Source of the DNA: Cryptomeria japonica
Lineage: Eukaryota; Streptophyta; Pinopsida; Cupressales; Cupressaceae
DNA: 64,000 nucleotides
Assembly: GCF_030272615.1 (NCBI RefSeq)
Contig: NC_081409.1
Location: 529,888,291-529,952,290 of the forward strand
Reading direction: 5' to 3'
In this document: piece after piece, positions 12,298 to 23,895 of the stretch
Layout: every line of letters begins with the position of its first letter
Position numbering within the stretch: the first letter of the stretch is position 1
Notes under the pieces: model-generated
Seen by the model: the letters and a program-made list of their open reading frames with translations, nothing else
Told to the model about the DNA's origin: nothing
The model's database searches: none
Position numbers and translations under genes: made by a program

Positions 12298-12373
12298 TCT
12301 AGAAAGTTAAAAATTGTTCATTCCGACAGAACATTGATTCACCTGCCCCTCTCAATGTTCTTGGATCCGAACA
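11422..12373 (+). repeat. A1 5' LTR
   Basis: Runs from TGTTGGAAATTGACACTC to TTGGATCCGAACA. It pairs with the 3' LTR at 23896-24804. The 43-bp length excess is explained by a TG microsatellite at 12243-12296 that the 3' copy lacks. The stretch GTTGTCATTGATGGC near its start recurs in the LTRs of A2, B and D. Confidence 0.9.
12243..12296. repeat. (TG)27 microsatellite in A1 5' LTR
   Basis: An uninterrupted run of 27 TG units follows a short TA run. The matching place in the 3' LTR (near 24715-24730) has only TATATATATACATG, so the run expanded after insertion. Open frames crossing it are artefacts. Confidence 0.95.
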
Positions 12374-12375
12374 AT

Positions 12376-12387
12376 TGGTATCAGAGC
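12376..12387 (+). promoter_or_regulatory. A1 primer-binding site
   Basis: A perfect TGGTATCAGAGC, 2 bp beyond the LTR end. It is identical to the primer site of the host Copia element. Confidence 0.92.
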
Positions 12388-12447
12388 CTAGTACCTCGAA
12401 AGAAGTTTAATAGCTTGAGGAAGATCCTGAAACCAGAATATTTAAAC

Positions 12448-13568
12448 ATGGCCATGGAGAAGCAACTTGAGATGGCTCTTGAGGATTCTGATGGTGAAAG
12501 GATGAAGAACTTGAAATTGCAAGAAGAATTGAATTTTGCAAATGAATAGATTCTTATCTTGCAAGAAACGTTATCATCTTCTCAAGCCAAGAGAAAAGAA
12601 CTTTTGCAACAACCAGATGATGAGGAGAAAAATGCTCTTAAGGAACATTCTTAGAAACTAAGTCAAGCAAACATGCTCATGAAGAATGAAATGTAAGATC
12701 TGACTATGAGGTTATTAAAATATATTGAGGATAGAAAGAAGAAGGAAGACAATCTTGTTATATCTCTGAAGAAAAAAATTGATGAATGTGGCAGATTGAC
12801 TCATGAGAATAATTTGTTGATAACTAATTTGGCACACTCCCGAAACAATGAACAAGAACTTGCAAGACAAGTAACCACTCTGAGAGATGATCTGACTACT
12901 GCAAGTGAATTAGTGTTGCACAATTAGATGACTTATTGAAAAGACAAAGACAAATTGATGATTCTAGAGGAGTTGGATTTGTACAAGCTGAAAGCTCCAG
13001 TACTGCAAATGAAGATCAAACAACCAGTATGCAGAAATCATCAGAACAGAGGAAACCGGTAAGGAAATATAATGCTTATAACTTCAATGGTAGATTTTTT
13101 GTTTGTAATAAATTTGGGCATATGGCTAAACAATTTAGAAATACGGCAAATCAAAACTACAATTTTGTTCCCAGTCAATGCACAAACTGCAAGAAATATG
13201 GTTATAGATCAGAAGATTGTAGAATGAATGTTAAATGTCATGCATGTTGAAAGTTTGGACATTTTGCTAATCATTGTAGGTCAAGAAATGACATCAGATA
13301 TGTTAAAGCAATTCATAAGAACAATGTTACATTTTATGCATGCAACAAAATAGGTCATATTGCTAAGTATTGCAGAAGCAAGACTCAACCGGTTAATAAT
13401 GATAAAGATAATGAGAAAGGAAAGCAAAAGGTAGATGAAATACAATAAGATCACACCAAGAGATGAGTTAGAAAATATGAAGAATCAAGTGGAGATGGAT
13501 CTATACCGGTAACTCCACCGGTAGAATAGAGTATTCCTCCATCAATAGGCAATTCCATCAGTATCTGA
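12448..13568 (+). pseudogene. A1 Gag-like protein with coiled coil and zinc knuckles
   Basis: The start is the ATG of MAMEKQLEMALED at 12448, aligned with the starts in A2, B and D. The first two thirds are charged heptad-like sequence (LKLQEEL, IEDRKKKEDNL), probably a coiled coil. The C-terminal third has four CCHC knuckle positions, three of them damaged. The first reads FFVCNKFGHMAKQF (two cysteines lost), the second CTNCKKYGYRSEDC (His to Tyr) and the third CHAC-stop-KFGHFANHC, while the fourth, FYACNKIGHIAKYC, has lost its first cysteine. Stops and a frameshift near 12930 inactivate it. The family role would be to coat and package element RNA. Confidence 0.82.
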
Positions 13569-13920
13569 GGCATAAGCCTTAGGGGTTGGCAAATTCATTG
13601 CTTAATTTTGCATATTACCTTGAAAGAGATCTAAAAAGGTTTGGAAAGAGACCTGGAGAACCATGTTCATCATCGATGAAGGTTTACCCGGCACATAACT
13701 ATGAAACCAACATTTGTAGGGTTGTTGTTGAAGCATTTATTATAGAAAATTAGGGTTTTATTCACTGATAAAAGAGGGTAAGTGAATTCATTTCCACTCA
13801 CTGAGAATTCAAGCATTCAGAGCAAAGTAAAGGCAAGTCAAGAGCGAGCAGAAGCATTGTGAAAATCTTTCAAGCAGTTATCAACCTTCCACCGACACTT
13901 ACTTTCAGGTATTTTTTGAC
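13569..13920 (+). other. Spacer between A1 gag and ORF2
   Basis: About 350 bp with no coding signal. A2, B and D have a gap of about 300 bp at the same place. How ORF2 would be translated from there (separate RNA, splicing or internal initiation) cannot be read from the sequence. Confidence 0.5.
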
Positions 13921-16900
13921 ATCGCATCTAGATCTTCAGCTCCTACTTTTATTGCAAATCCCACCATTGTCAAAGTCAAGGATAGGTTAAGGCTAGTATT
14001 TAAGGAGGTTCCCAAAATTCCTAAAAAGGAAGACTATGTGGGAGCATTCTCTAGGGTTCCTGATGGCGTAATGTATGTCGAAGATGTGAGAGAATACATT
14101 CATTGACCCTTAAGGATTTGGGCACTAAAGACATCAAAAGCATGTATCAATCCATGATACTGGGAGACTCCGGAACCATCAAACTAGAATTCAAAGCAAT
14201 TGAGGATCTAGGGTTAACCAGTATTCTATATATACCAGAATTTAAGGATGAGGTGATCAGATATGTTTTGAGCAGGGTTCACAATGAATTTATCTGGCTA
14301 GATAGGCCTTACATGATCATGAAGGAGGTAATTCAAGCTATCACTGGCTTACCCAAGGTCGAACAAGAACCTGGTAAGAAAATTTCCAACACAAAGGTCA
14401 AAAATTCACTAGTGCTATACCTGATAGTAGATCAATGAGGATTAGCACAATCACCGACATAGATATAAAGTTTGCAAGCATGATCATAGGTTACAAGGTA
14501 ACTCAATCCAATTGATTGAATTCTATTTCTAGTTCATGCATTCATGCCACATATTAGATGCTAAGGAATAATGTGAAATATGATTTATGTGAGTGGATGA
14601 GGACTGAGTTGATGTTAAACCTTGGAAAGATCAAAGGAATCAATAAAGGCACCTTTAGATATGGAAACTTGATTGTTTGTTTAATGCTTTACATCCTAAA
14701 TGAGCTACCTAGTATAGGGAATAAGCATTGGGCTCGTGACATACTGGTAGGTATGTAACTCAAGGAAGCTATCACTAGTCTTGGTACCGATAGAGGTGAG
14801 AAACTTTGGGGGTATTTTAATACTTTTCAAGAAAACATGAGGAAAAGGGAGAGAATTTCAAATAACATTGTGGAGAAGTATTCCACTGATATATGTTCCA
14901 TCATACAAACTGATGAAACTCTTATGGAAGCAGTTGAACCTAGGCAAATCTGGGTTACTGAGATTGGATATGAGGTGGATGATAGAATTTTTGAACTTTA
15001 TGCAAAGATGCTATTAGATGCCCCATTAGATGATAAGACATAACATTTTGGCATAGCAAGAGAGAAGGCTCTTGAAGTGAAAACCAGTTTTAACAGGAAT
15101 AGAAGAGAAAAGAAAATAGAAAAGATGTTTGCATGTGTACAAGATGTGCTTTATAAGATAGACACTCAGCTAGGCTCTAAATCAAAATAGGGTGCTAAAA
15201 CGACAAAGGTTGGTACTTCAAAAGTGAGGAAGCCACAAGTTCACATTTCCCCTATCACTTCAGACTCTGATCCTGAGGATAATGAACCTTTGGATTTTAG
15301 AAGGGTATAAAGGAAGAATGTGGTAAGACCATAGATAGAGAAGAAGAAGGCAGAGCCTAGGATGACACTTGTTAGAAAGGTAACTAAGCCTACTTCACCT
15401 CCACCACCGGCAAGGAAGACTATGTAGAAGAGGAAACCAGTCACACTAGCAACCACAAGCAAAAAGCAGAAAGTTGACGATACTGGAACTGGTAAGACCA
15501 CAATGACCTGTGATGAGCTTATTGATGAAATTACAAAAGATGGAATATTAAAAAATATATCTAAGTATTATGAAGATTTAGAAGAGAATGAGAAAAGTGA
15601 ATTAGAAGAGGCTAATTTGTTGTATATAGACATCTATAAGAAAGCCTTAATTGAAATTTTTAAGGAGATACCTTTATCCTTGTATAATAAACTTGAGGCA
15701 AGGAGACTTGATGTTGTCAAGAGAGATAGGGAGATCAAAGAAGTAGCACTTTTGGAATTAGGTGGTACTATAAATAATGAGGAAATAAAAAGATATATTG
15801 ACACTGTAAATAGGACAATCTTCAGTAGTAAATCCCAGTAGATAAGCCTTATGATGGGAAGAGTAAATGAGGTGGTAAATAAGACAAGTAAGGGATGGAC
15901 CAAATTCTTTCAAAAAAACCCAGACTTTCTCACATCTCAAGAAGAATTTGCAAGGGCAACATCTTCCAACATTCCTGGAAAATCAAAAGGGAAAGGTATT
16001 TTGGGTAGTTCAACTCTAGTTTTGACACAACCGACAGTAACTATAGATACTGAAACACAACTAACAGCTAAGGAGAGTGTACAGTCTGTACTGACACAGA
16101 CCATTTTTGAGCAAGGCAATATACATGACACTGGAAATTTTATGGATAATACTCCACCGGCAGTAACTGACACTGCACCAAGTGGTGAAGCCATCGATGC
16201 AATAGAGGTTGAGGTGAACAAGGTAAAAGCCACTGAGTCCATACCAACAGGTAAAACTTATTCTCTAGCAAAGGTTTTGGAAATTGACACTTCTCAGGTT
16301 GAGAAGAAATCAGTCTCTGAGTTGAGTCCAGCTGAATTAATGATGATGGCTACTCATAAATTACTAAACGAAGGTATTGTAGATAAAGGATTAATTGATC
16401 AATCAGTCTCTGTATTACATAGATTATTACCTGACTATTAGATTGAAGATGGAGCAAGCCCTTCCGGTAAGCTCAAGACTCTAACATAACACATATCCAA
16501 CAATTTTCAATCTCTGAGGCAGATAGTAGACCGACAGGCTTTAGACAATTTCACAACAGCAAAAAGAACATCTTTTGATCAGCTTATAAAAACAAGGAAG
16601 AAGAAAATTAAGGACAAACTTATCCCTATAGAGGTTTGTTTAAAACAATGTACAAATATCTACAGAGTGTATTGTAACATAGAAAGTCTTACAACTAATG
16701 TAGATAGAAGATTGAAGGAGTTATATGATAAGATGGCTAAAATTGCTAACTCTTTTGATGGATTGACTACACTAACCACATCTGTTGATGGACAAATTTT
16801 GTCCTTGGAGAATCAAATTTTTTCTTTTGAGAAGGAGAGAGATAAAATCATGAGAAGAGCAATAAATCTAAGAGGATTGGTAAGTCCTAGACTAGATTCA

Positions 16901-17104
16901 TTGGGTGTTCACAAGAAATAGTGCATGGATATGATAGCTAAACCCACACCAATAGATATCCAAGAGAAAGAAACACTTGCCCACTTAATAAGTGGACTTG
17001 CATCTATTTTTGATACCTTCAAATCTGGTTGGGATACATATCTTCAGTTATTGCAAAAGACATACTCGGAAATCCTTAAGATGACTAAGCTCCATAGAAA
17101 CTGA
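13921..17104 (+). pseudogene. A1 ORF2, unknown conserved protein, degraded
   Basis: Unknown function. The N-terminus aligns with the MAS start of A2 and D, but the first codon is ATC at 13921 instead of ATG. The conserved core is visible as YVLSRVHNEFIWLD near 14265 and CEWMRTELMLNLGKIKG near 14590. A charged middle region follows, then a C-terminal region resembling the coiled-coil end of the other copies, with the stop at 17102. Frame changes occur between 14100 and 14560 and several in-frame stops are present. It is the most diverged of the four copies, which makes the residues it shares with them the best guide to function. No enzyme motif is seen. Confidence 0.72.
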
Positions 17105-17160
17105 CAGTATTCTTTTATTCTTTCAACGGTTTTTGGGATTAATGTCAAAGGGGAAGTATT
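17105..17160 (+). promoter_or_regulatory. A1 first purine tract, next to the A2 insertion
   Basis: TGTCAAAGGGGAAG near 17144-17156 corresponds to the outer purine tract seen in A2, B, D and the Copia. A2 inserted right after it (left flank GTATT at 17156-17160, right flank ATATT at 23772-23776, 4 of 5). Confidence 0.7.
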
Positions 17161-17980
17161 TGTTAGGATTCCCATAGATACTGAGATGGGGGGGGGGGGG
17201 GTGAATCAGTATCTAACCGGTGAATAGAATTTCTTAACTTAAAACATGTAGAGCATATTATAACAGTGTACTCGTATGCAAGAAATAATGCATTAAACAG
17301 AAATGAAAGCAACCACATAAGAAACACACCATAACACAATATTTTAATGAGGAAAATCAGTGTGGGAAAAACCTCAGTGGGATTTGTGACCCACAATATT
17401 CACTTACTAGCCAATAAGAGAATATTACTTACAAGAGGGGCCTGCACATGCAGGAAGGCCAACTGCCAAGAGCTCACTGCTCAATGGGAAGTCTCACTAA
17501 CTTACAATGATGGATTATACAAATCCAGTATCTTGTACTACTTCAGAATAGCATCTATAATGCTAGATCCAGTACCGGTTTCTGATCTGTTTCTTACATA
17601 AACCCTTAACCTATAATTCACATAATAGGTCTGCCTTATTTCGCCTAAATATATTCCTTTCACTTACTTCTACTTTCTTACAAAATGTCTACAATGATCT
17701 CTCTTATATATAAGAGTCATTTTACAACTTGTCAAGTTGGCTTTACAAAGTTCTTACAATAATAAACAAAATATAATATAACAAAAATCTTGTCGGCCTT
17801 TGTGCCGGTATGCTTCCTTTCTCTACCGGTGCCGGTGGTCTGAGTGCCAGTGTAGAGTCTGATCTTGCTAGTGTCGGTGTAGTGTAATGCCTTGCTGGTA
17901 CCATAGGATTGTAAGGTTGCTATCAATGACAAAACCTTCAATCACCTACAATGTCTCATTGGAGTGTGCACATGCCAACA
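17161..17980 (-). repeat. A2 3' LTR (left copy)
   Basis: On the minus strand it runs from TGTTGGCATGTGCACACTCC to ATGGGAATCCTAACA. It carries a G-rich run at 17190-17203, the complement of the Copia-like CACCCCCC block near the LTR end, and a palindromic TATA element at 17701-17716. Confidence 0.92.
17701..17716. promoter_or_regulatory. Palindromic TATA element in A2-type LTR
   Basis: CTCTTATATATAAGAG is a perfect 16-bp palindrome containing TATATATA, placed like an LTR promoter. It is kept at 23492-23507 and 36601-36616, and with one change at 48927-48942. Promoter activity is inferred. Confidence 0.6.
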
Positions 17981-18140
17981 ATCTCCCCCTTTGGCATTGA
18001 TGGCAACACTCATGAGAAAATTCAAAAGTGTATCCAAAACTGTAATCCAAAATTATATTACCAAAAATATAAGAGCTCCCCCTGAGCAGATAAGTCTTTT
18101 GCCGATTGTTTTCTCATACTACTACTCCCCCTTTGGCATC
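17981..18140 (-). promoter_or_regulatory. A2 polypurine tract and two upstream purine tracts
   Basis: On the minus strand, GCCAAAGGGGGAGAT abuts the 3' LTR (17981-17995) and is the presumed plus-strand primer. A second tract, CAGGGGGAGCTC, lies near 18069-18080 and a third, GCCAAAGGGGGAGTAG, near 18123-18138. The same three-tract order appears in B and D and in the Copia at 29155-29292. Confidence 0.8.
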
Positions 18141-18182
18141 AATGACAAAGGTTGTCAAGGTGTCAATAGATCAGTTGTAGCC

Positions 18183-21100
18183 TCAACCTTGTAACTAGGT
18201 AGTTACAATTTGAAATAGATCTGCCAAAATCAAGTTTATATTCTCCATAAGCTTCTTACTGTCTCTTATTGTTGTCTCTGTTCTTTGAACTGTACTAGTG
18301 AGGTGCTGCATATGCTCTGCTTGTGTTCTCCATCCTTGTACAAGTGCCTCAGATATTTCCTTCCGCATGAATGCTAGATAGTCCAATCTTGAACTCAGTC
18401 TTAGTCTCAAATTCTTTGCCTTATCCACTATTCTCTCCTTTTCTCTTCCTAGATTAAGTAACTCTTCATCAAAAGTTGTTATCTTCTGTTCAAAAACTGA
18501 TAATGTATCAGGTGAGTTAACAAAATTGTTTGCAAGTTTATTGATTTCATCCCGTACCTTGCTCATCTTCTTATCTATGTCTACTGTCAAAAAGTTTGTC
18601 TTGCAAGTATCTTTGTACAGAGTTTTAAATTCCTTTAATAAGTTGCACAGTTCTGATAGAAGTGTGTCAAATTCTCTAGTACACTTCTTTATCTGATCTT
18701 CAAAGAATTTTTGCTTTTCAATTTCTACCTTATTCTTCAAAGTCTCTTCCTTTATTTTCTCAATAGTCACTGTGTTCTCAGTGATGTATTTACACAAAGT
18801 ATCAAGTTGTTTTAAAGAATCCTTATTGTCTATGTTACAATTAGGAGCTATTACCTTCAAAATTGGGATTGTGTCATCTATAGCTTTATAAGCCTGTGAA
18901 CTACAATATATTATCCTTTTGATTGAATCTAAGAGTACTTTAGTTACATTTGTCGATTTGTGGCCTGCTGAGGAGGAACCAACATTCTGAATTCCACTGG
19001 TGGAGGAAGTAACCAAGCTTGTTGTGACCTCTTGTAGGTCTATTTGTGTTTGCATTTCCTTAAGCAATGGTTTTTGATCTTCTCCTGTTGTCGGTTGTAC
19101 TGTTTCCTCATGACTCTGTTCTTGTATCTGTTCCTGTTCCAGAGCCTTTTGCTCTTCTTGTTTGTCTGTCTATTCTCCTATGTTATCAACTGCCGATTTC
19201 TCTTGTGTTTGATCCGTTTGCTCAGTTACCAGTGGCTCACTAGCCATGTTTGTCTTACCAGTTGTATCTTTATCTACCATAATGTTGATCTTTTGTGTAT
19301 CAACATCTACTATGTATAAGACTTTAGGATTAGGATTTATATCCTCTATGTCCATGCTCTCATCTGTCGGTTGATCTTCAGTAGTTTTTACCAGTGATGC
19401 AATCAAATGAAGTGGGGGTAAGTTGTCTTTTACTTTGATACTAGGAGGTCCACCAACTTTTCCTTTACCCTTGTCTCTCTCCTTCTGATATACCTTTATA
19501 GGTTTGTGGCTCATATACTCTTCCTATTTTTCTTTTTCAACTAGGAATATATCCCATGCATTTTTTGTTTCTTCAATTACCTCATTAACTCTTCCAACCA
19601 TTAAAGCAATATGCCAGTGTGTAGTAGAGAATACTGATCGGTTGGCTTCTACAATTAAATCATCTATCTCCTTAGGTGAGTTTACTGGGTAAACAACTCG
19701 TAACTTTTCAATTTTGATTTTCTTATCAAGCTCTATAACAACTTGTCTTGCTTCCAGTCTTTTGAACAGTTCATTTGGTACTTCATCTATTACTTCCATA
19801 AAAAATTTCTTATACATGTCCATGTGCAAAATAACATTGTTTTCCACTTGTTCTTTTTCATCTGCTGTCAAAGTGTCATAGACCTTTCCTATTTTTTTGA
19901 GTTTCCCTTCCTCTGTAATTTCATTTAGCAATATGTCAAGAGGGGCCAAGTTTTGTTTTGTCTTCTTCTTCTTTGTCGTCAATTTCTTCTTTGGTGTAGT
20001 CTTTCTAACCGGAGATCTCATTACTTGTTGTTTTTGTCTAGTTCTCCTAGGTGAGGGTCTGGTTGCCGGTGAAGGATCTCTTTTCCTTACAACTCTTTTG
20101 AAAGTTGTAGGCATGTCATTTTCCAAAGAAGTAGCTATCGGTAATAGGTGAGTTTCAAGCTGTAGAGTTCCCAACTCATCCTCAGTGATACCAGTTTGTT
20201 TCAATACATCTTCTTTAATAGCCTTTGCTTGTCTAGAACCTCTTCTCACAACTGCTTCAACCTTTTTCACTTTCTTTTTAGATTGAATTTGTTTTTCTAT
20301 GGTTTCAGCACTACCAAATACTTCTTCCTTTGGTTCATTTGGTGCTTCCAGAAGTGCTTTAGCATAAGTTTCAATTATATGATCATCTGTCTCATAACCC
20401 ATCTCTGTTACCTAGATTGTTCTTGGGATGACTGCTTCCATCTAGATCTCATCCTTGTATTTGTCAACAATCTTCCATGATAATCTGATTCTCTTCTTCA
20501 TTTTGGCCTTAAGTGCTTGAAAATAATCATGAATGTTCTTTTCCTTGTCTTCACGCATGTTATTTAATAGTTTTGTTAACTGTTTTCCTACCAGTATATC
20601 AAATCCAAGTACTTTATATCCTATACCGGGAACCTGTTTGGTTATGTGTAGCATCAAGCATACAAGCAGATTACCAAGCCTAAAAGTTCCTTTCTTATCT
20701 TTCTTTATCTTGCCTAAGTTGTTGATTAACTCATCTTTTAACCATTCACATATGTTAATTTTCACATTGTTTATAATCATGTCATAAGTACTCTTAATGC
20801 ATAAACTTGAAACTAAGTTGAGTCTATTTGCATGAGTAGCTTTAAACCCTAAAATCATGCTAACAAATCTCACATTTATATATGTTACATCATTTACCCT
20901 CAAGGACCTTCTGTCTAATGTTGCACCAGTTAGTTTAGTTACTAGGTCATTGGAGACCTTTTTAGTCTTGTTAGGTCTTTTACCGGTGGAAGGTAACCCT
21001 GTGACAACTTTCATAGCTTCCTTGGTAATTTTTTGAATTGCATCTAACCAGAAAAATTCACCATGTACCCTACTTAAGACTATCCTAATCACATCCTTGG

Positions 21101-21422
21101 GAAATTTAGGAATGCAGAGGATTTCAGTAAATCCTAGGGTTTCAATGATTTTATGTTCCGGTTTTACATTTCTGGAATTATCACATATGATAGATTTATA
21201 CATTTTTTTGATCTCTTCATCTCCTAATTCCTCTATGTTGCAATGAATATATATTCGGGGATCTTCTATGAAAACAACTCCCTTTGGAATTTGGGAAAAA
21301 ACATCTATATTGTCATCTTTCTTTGCTACCTTGGGAACTAGTTGAAATACGGGCCTAGGGCATTTTATAACCTTGACTATAGTAGGGTTTTCTATATATT
21401 CAAGTGCAGAGGTGGATGCCAT
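18183..21422 (-). pseudogene. A2 ORF2, about 1,080-codon unknown protein
   Basis: Unknown function. The ATG at 21422 opens MASTSALEYIENPT. One frame runs to 18183, with in-frame stops at about 20440, 20410, 19525, 19170 and 18195 and no frameshift. The layout is an N-terminal globular region of about 330 residues with LSRVHGEFFWLD (near 21080), TGLPSTGKR, ICEWLKDELINNLGKIK and TFRLGNLLVCLM. Next is a basic, SP/TP-rich stretch near residues 450-500 (SPRRTRQKQQ, TPKKKLTTKKKK) that could be a nuclear or nucleic-acid tether. Then come a region with ITEEGKLKKI, an acidic linker, and a C-terminal roughly 290-residue coiled coil. No catalytic motif of a pol protein is present. A distant tie to plant transposon-associated proteins is possible but I cannot show it. 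Confidence 0.8.
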
Positions 21423-21730
21423 GATGATAAATACCTTTTCCTACCTTTGGATGGATTGATTTCTTGAAGTGCTTCGCCTCTTTGCTTGAAATTCCTTAGC
21501 TCTGCAAATTTTGTGCTCTACGAATGTTTGAAATCATGGTGAAATGAAATGGAGCCAAAACCACAAATTTATAATGTTTATTTTTCCATCTACCACATTT
21601 AATACATGTCGGTTAAGTAGTCACTTAACATTGTCTGCCGGTAAAGAAGTAATTTCCAACTTCTCATCTCTAACTGAGGGAATAATAGCACATGTGTCAT
21701 TAGATTGCCAAACCCTCAAAGAAACTTTCT
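21423..21730 (-). other. Spacer between A2 gag and ORF2
   Basis: About 300 bp without coding signal, in the same position as the spacers in A1, B and D. It may hold the ORF2 leader or a splice site, but I cannot identify one. Confidence 0.5.
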
Positions 21731-22864
21731 TCAATTTGATGAAGAACTTCCTACCAGTGGAGAACTACTCTGTTCTGCTGCTGGAGTGTTGATTTGTTCT
21801 ACCAGTGGAGGAGTATTCCCAACATTTAGATCAGCTTTTCTAATCTATTGTTTTGAGAATTCTTGTTTTACCTCTTCAACTTTTTCTTTCCCTTTCAAGC
21901 TAGAACTTTTGTTGTCTACCGGTGATCCTTTGCTTCTATAGAATTTTGCAATATGTCCAGTTTTGTTACATGCATAGCAAGTCACATTATTCTTCTAAAT
22001 AGCTTTGTCATAACCTATGCCAGTTTGTGTTCTACATTGATTAGATAGGTGTCCAAATCTTCCACAAACATAACATCTCACATTCATTCTACAATTTTCA
22101 GATTTGTGACCAACTTTGTTGCATTTTGAACATTGACCGGTGGGTGTGTTGATATTCTGATAATTTCTAGATCTACATTCATTTTCTCTATGACCATACT
22201 TATTACAGTTAAAGCATTTTCCACTGAATTTATAAGCATTAGGTTGCATTACCGGTTTGCTATGATCCTCTATGTTTACAGTACCAGAGCTTTCACCAAC
22301 TTCAAAGCCAATTCCAGAAGTGTCACCTTTAGGTTTTTGATTTTTCAGCAAGTTACCAAGTTCCTCTGAGCTTTTATTGAATTTTTCTTTATGTTGATTT
22401 GCAGTATCTTGTTCTCTTTCTAAGACTTCTTTCTACCTCATCAATTCATTTGAGTCATTCTGAGTGTGCATCAGATCTATCTTCAATAAATCATTTTCAT
22501 AACTAAGTCTTGTGTTTTCATTTGCAACATCACTTAGTCTTCTGGTCAAATCTTCTTCATTCTTCTTTCTATCTTCAATTTCTTTACAAAATTTCATAGT
22601 CATATCCTGCATCTCATTCTTCATTGTTATGTTCTCCAGTTTTAGCTTGCTTGTCTGATCATTAAGTGATTCCTTCTCATCATTCTCATTTTGTATCTTT
22701 TCACAAAGTTCTCTTCTCTTGTTTCTTGAAATTGTAAGATTTTCTTGAAGTGCCTGAATGATATCCTGAGCTGCCTTTAGATCATCTTCTAGTTTGATAT
22801 TTTTCAATTTCTCTGCATCATAGTCTGAAAGAGCTGCTTCAAGTTGCTTCATCAGATTTTCCAT
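21731..22864 (-). pseudogene. A2 Gag-like protein, coiled coil plus four zinc knuckles
   Basis: About 378 codons from MENLMKQLEAALSD to GSSSSN-stop, all in one frame with a few in-frame stops and no frameshift. Roughly the first 200 residues are highly charged and heptad-like (LKLENITMKNEMQDM), so a long coiled coil is likely. Four CCHC knuckles follow: CFNCNKYGHRENEC, CSKCNKVGHKSENC, CYVCGRFGHLSNQC and CYACNKTGHIAKFY, the last having lost its final cysteine. Most plant Copia Gag proteins have one knuckle and a helical core that I cannot recognise here. The tail is rich in Lys/Glu and then Pro/Ser. The expected role is RNA binding and particle assembly. Confidence 0.82.
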
Positions 22865-22921
22865 ATCTACCGGTGTCAAGATCTTCCTCAAGCTGTTAGG
22901 CTTCTAAAAATAGAGGAACAA

Positions 22922-22933
22922 GCTCCAATACCA
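22922..22933 (-). promoter_or_regulatory. A2 primer-binding site, decayed
   Basis: On the minus strand it reads TGGTATTGGAGC, two changes from TGGTATCAGAGC, 2 bp from the LTR end at 22936. Confidence 0.8.
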
Positions 22934-22935
22934 AT

Positions 22936-23771
22936 TGTAAGGATTCCCATAGATATTGAGAGGGGGGGGGGGGTGTGAATCAGTATCTAACCGATGAATA
23001 TAATTTCTTAACTTAAAACATGTAGAGCATATTATAACAGTGTACCGGTACACAAGAAATAATGCAATAAATAGAAATGAAAGCAACCACATAAGAAACA
23101 CACCATGACACAATATTTTAACGAGGAAACCCAGCGTGGGAAAAACCTCAGTGTGGGAAAAACCTCAGTGGGATTTGTGACCCACAATATTCACTAATTG
23201 GCCAATAAGAGAATATTACTTACAAGAGGGGCCTGCACATGCAGGAAGGCCAACTTCCTAGAGCTCACTGCTCAGTGGGAAGTCTCACTGACTTACAATG
23301 ATGGATTATACAAATCCAGTATCTTGTACTACTTCAGAATAGCATCTATAATGCCAAATCTAGTACTAGTTTCTGCTCTATTTCTTACATAAACCCTTAA
23401 CCTATAATTCACATAATAGGTCTGCCTTATTTCGCCTAAATATATTCCTTTCACTTACTTCTACTTTCTTACAAAATTTCTACAATGATCTCTCTTATAT
23501 ATAAGAGTAATTTTACAACTTGTCAAGTCGGCTTTACAAATTTATTACAATAATAAACAAAATATAATATAACAAAAATCACGTCGGCCTTTCTGCCGGT
23601 ATGCTTCCTTTCTTTGCCGGTGCCGGTGGTTTGAGTACCAGTGTAGAGTCTGATCTTGCTAGTGCTGGTGTAGTGTAATGCCTTGCCGGTGCCATAGGAT
23701 TATAAGGTTGCCATCAATGACAAAACCTTCAATCACCTACAATGTCTCATTGGAGTGTGCATATGCCAACA
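22936..23771 (-). repeat. A2 5' LTR (right copy)
   Basis: Pairs with 17161-17980. It holds an extra tandem copy of about 17 bp (GTGTGGGAAAAACCTCA type) near 23136-23170 that the left copy lacks, accounting for most of the 16-bp length difference. Its outer end is CCAACA at 23771 and its inner end TGTAAGG, a worn TGTTAGG. The palindromic TATA element is at 23492-23507. Confidence 0.9.
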
Positions 23772-23895
23772 ATATTTTCCTATGTGAAAAATATCAGGGA
23801 GCACATTTTAGATAGAGTATATAGCTTAGGGGGAGCATATTGGCAGGGAATCCATTTTTCACATGAGTGTTGCCATCAATGCCAAATGGGGAGAT
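23772..23895 (+). promoter_or_regulatory. A1 3' purine-tract region after A2
   Basis: Contains TAGGGGGAGCAT near 23828 (middle tract) and GCCAAATGGGGAGAT directly before the 3' LTR at 23896 (the polypurine tract, with one G changed to T). The sequence CATGAGTGTTGCCATCAATG before it is shared with A2 and D. Confidence 0.8.

Larger units (their letters stand above)
17161..23771 (-). mobile_element. Element A2: pol-less two-ORF LTR retrotransposon, minus strand
   Basis: LTRs at 17161-17980 and 22936-23771, a primer site at 22922-22933 next to the right LTR and purine tracts next to the left one give minus orientation. The total is 6.61 kb with nothing nested inside. The contents are a Gag-like gene (22864-21731) and ORF2 (21422-18183) only. 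Each gene keeps one reading frame throughout, broken only by in-frame stops. That makes A2 the best copy for reading the ancestral proteins. No pol is present. Confidence 0.92.

Noticed and set aside
12163-12447. Open frame running through the TG microsatellite into A1 gag
   Set aside because: It crosses the LTR end and primer site; the gag start aligned with the other copies is at 12448.
19044-20787. Plus-strand frames in A2, including Phe/Leu-rich membrane-like ones
   Set aside because: Antisense shadows of the lysine/glutamate-rich ORF2 on the minus strand. The same applies at 32120-33497, 49663-51371 and 52110-53632.
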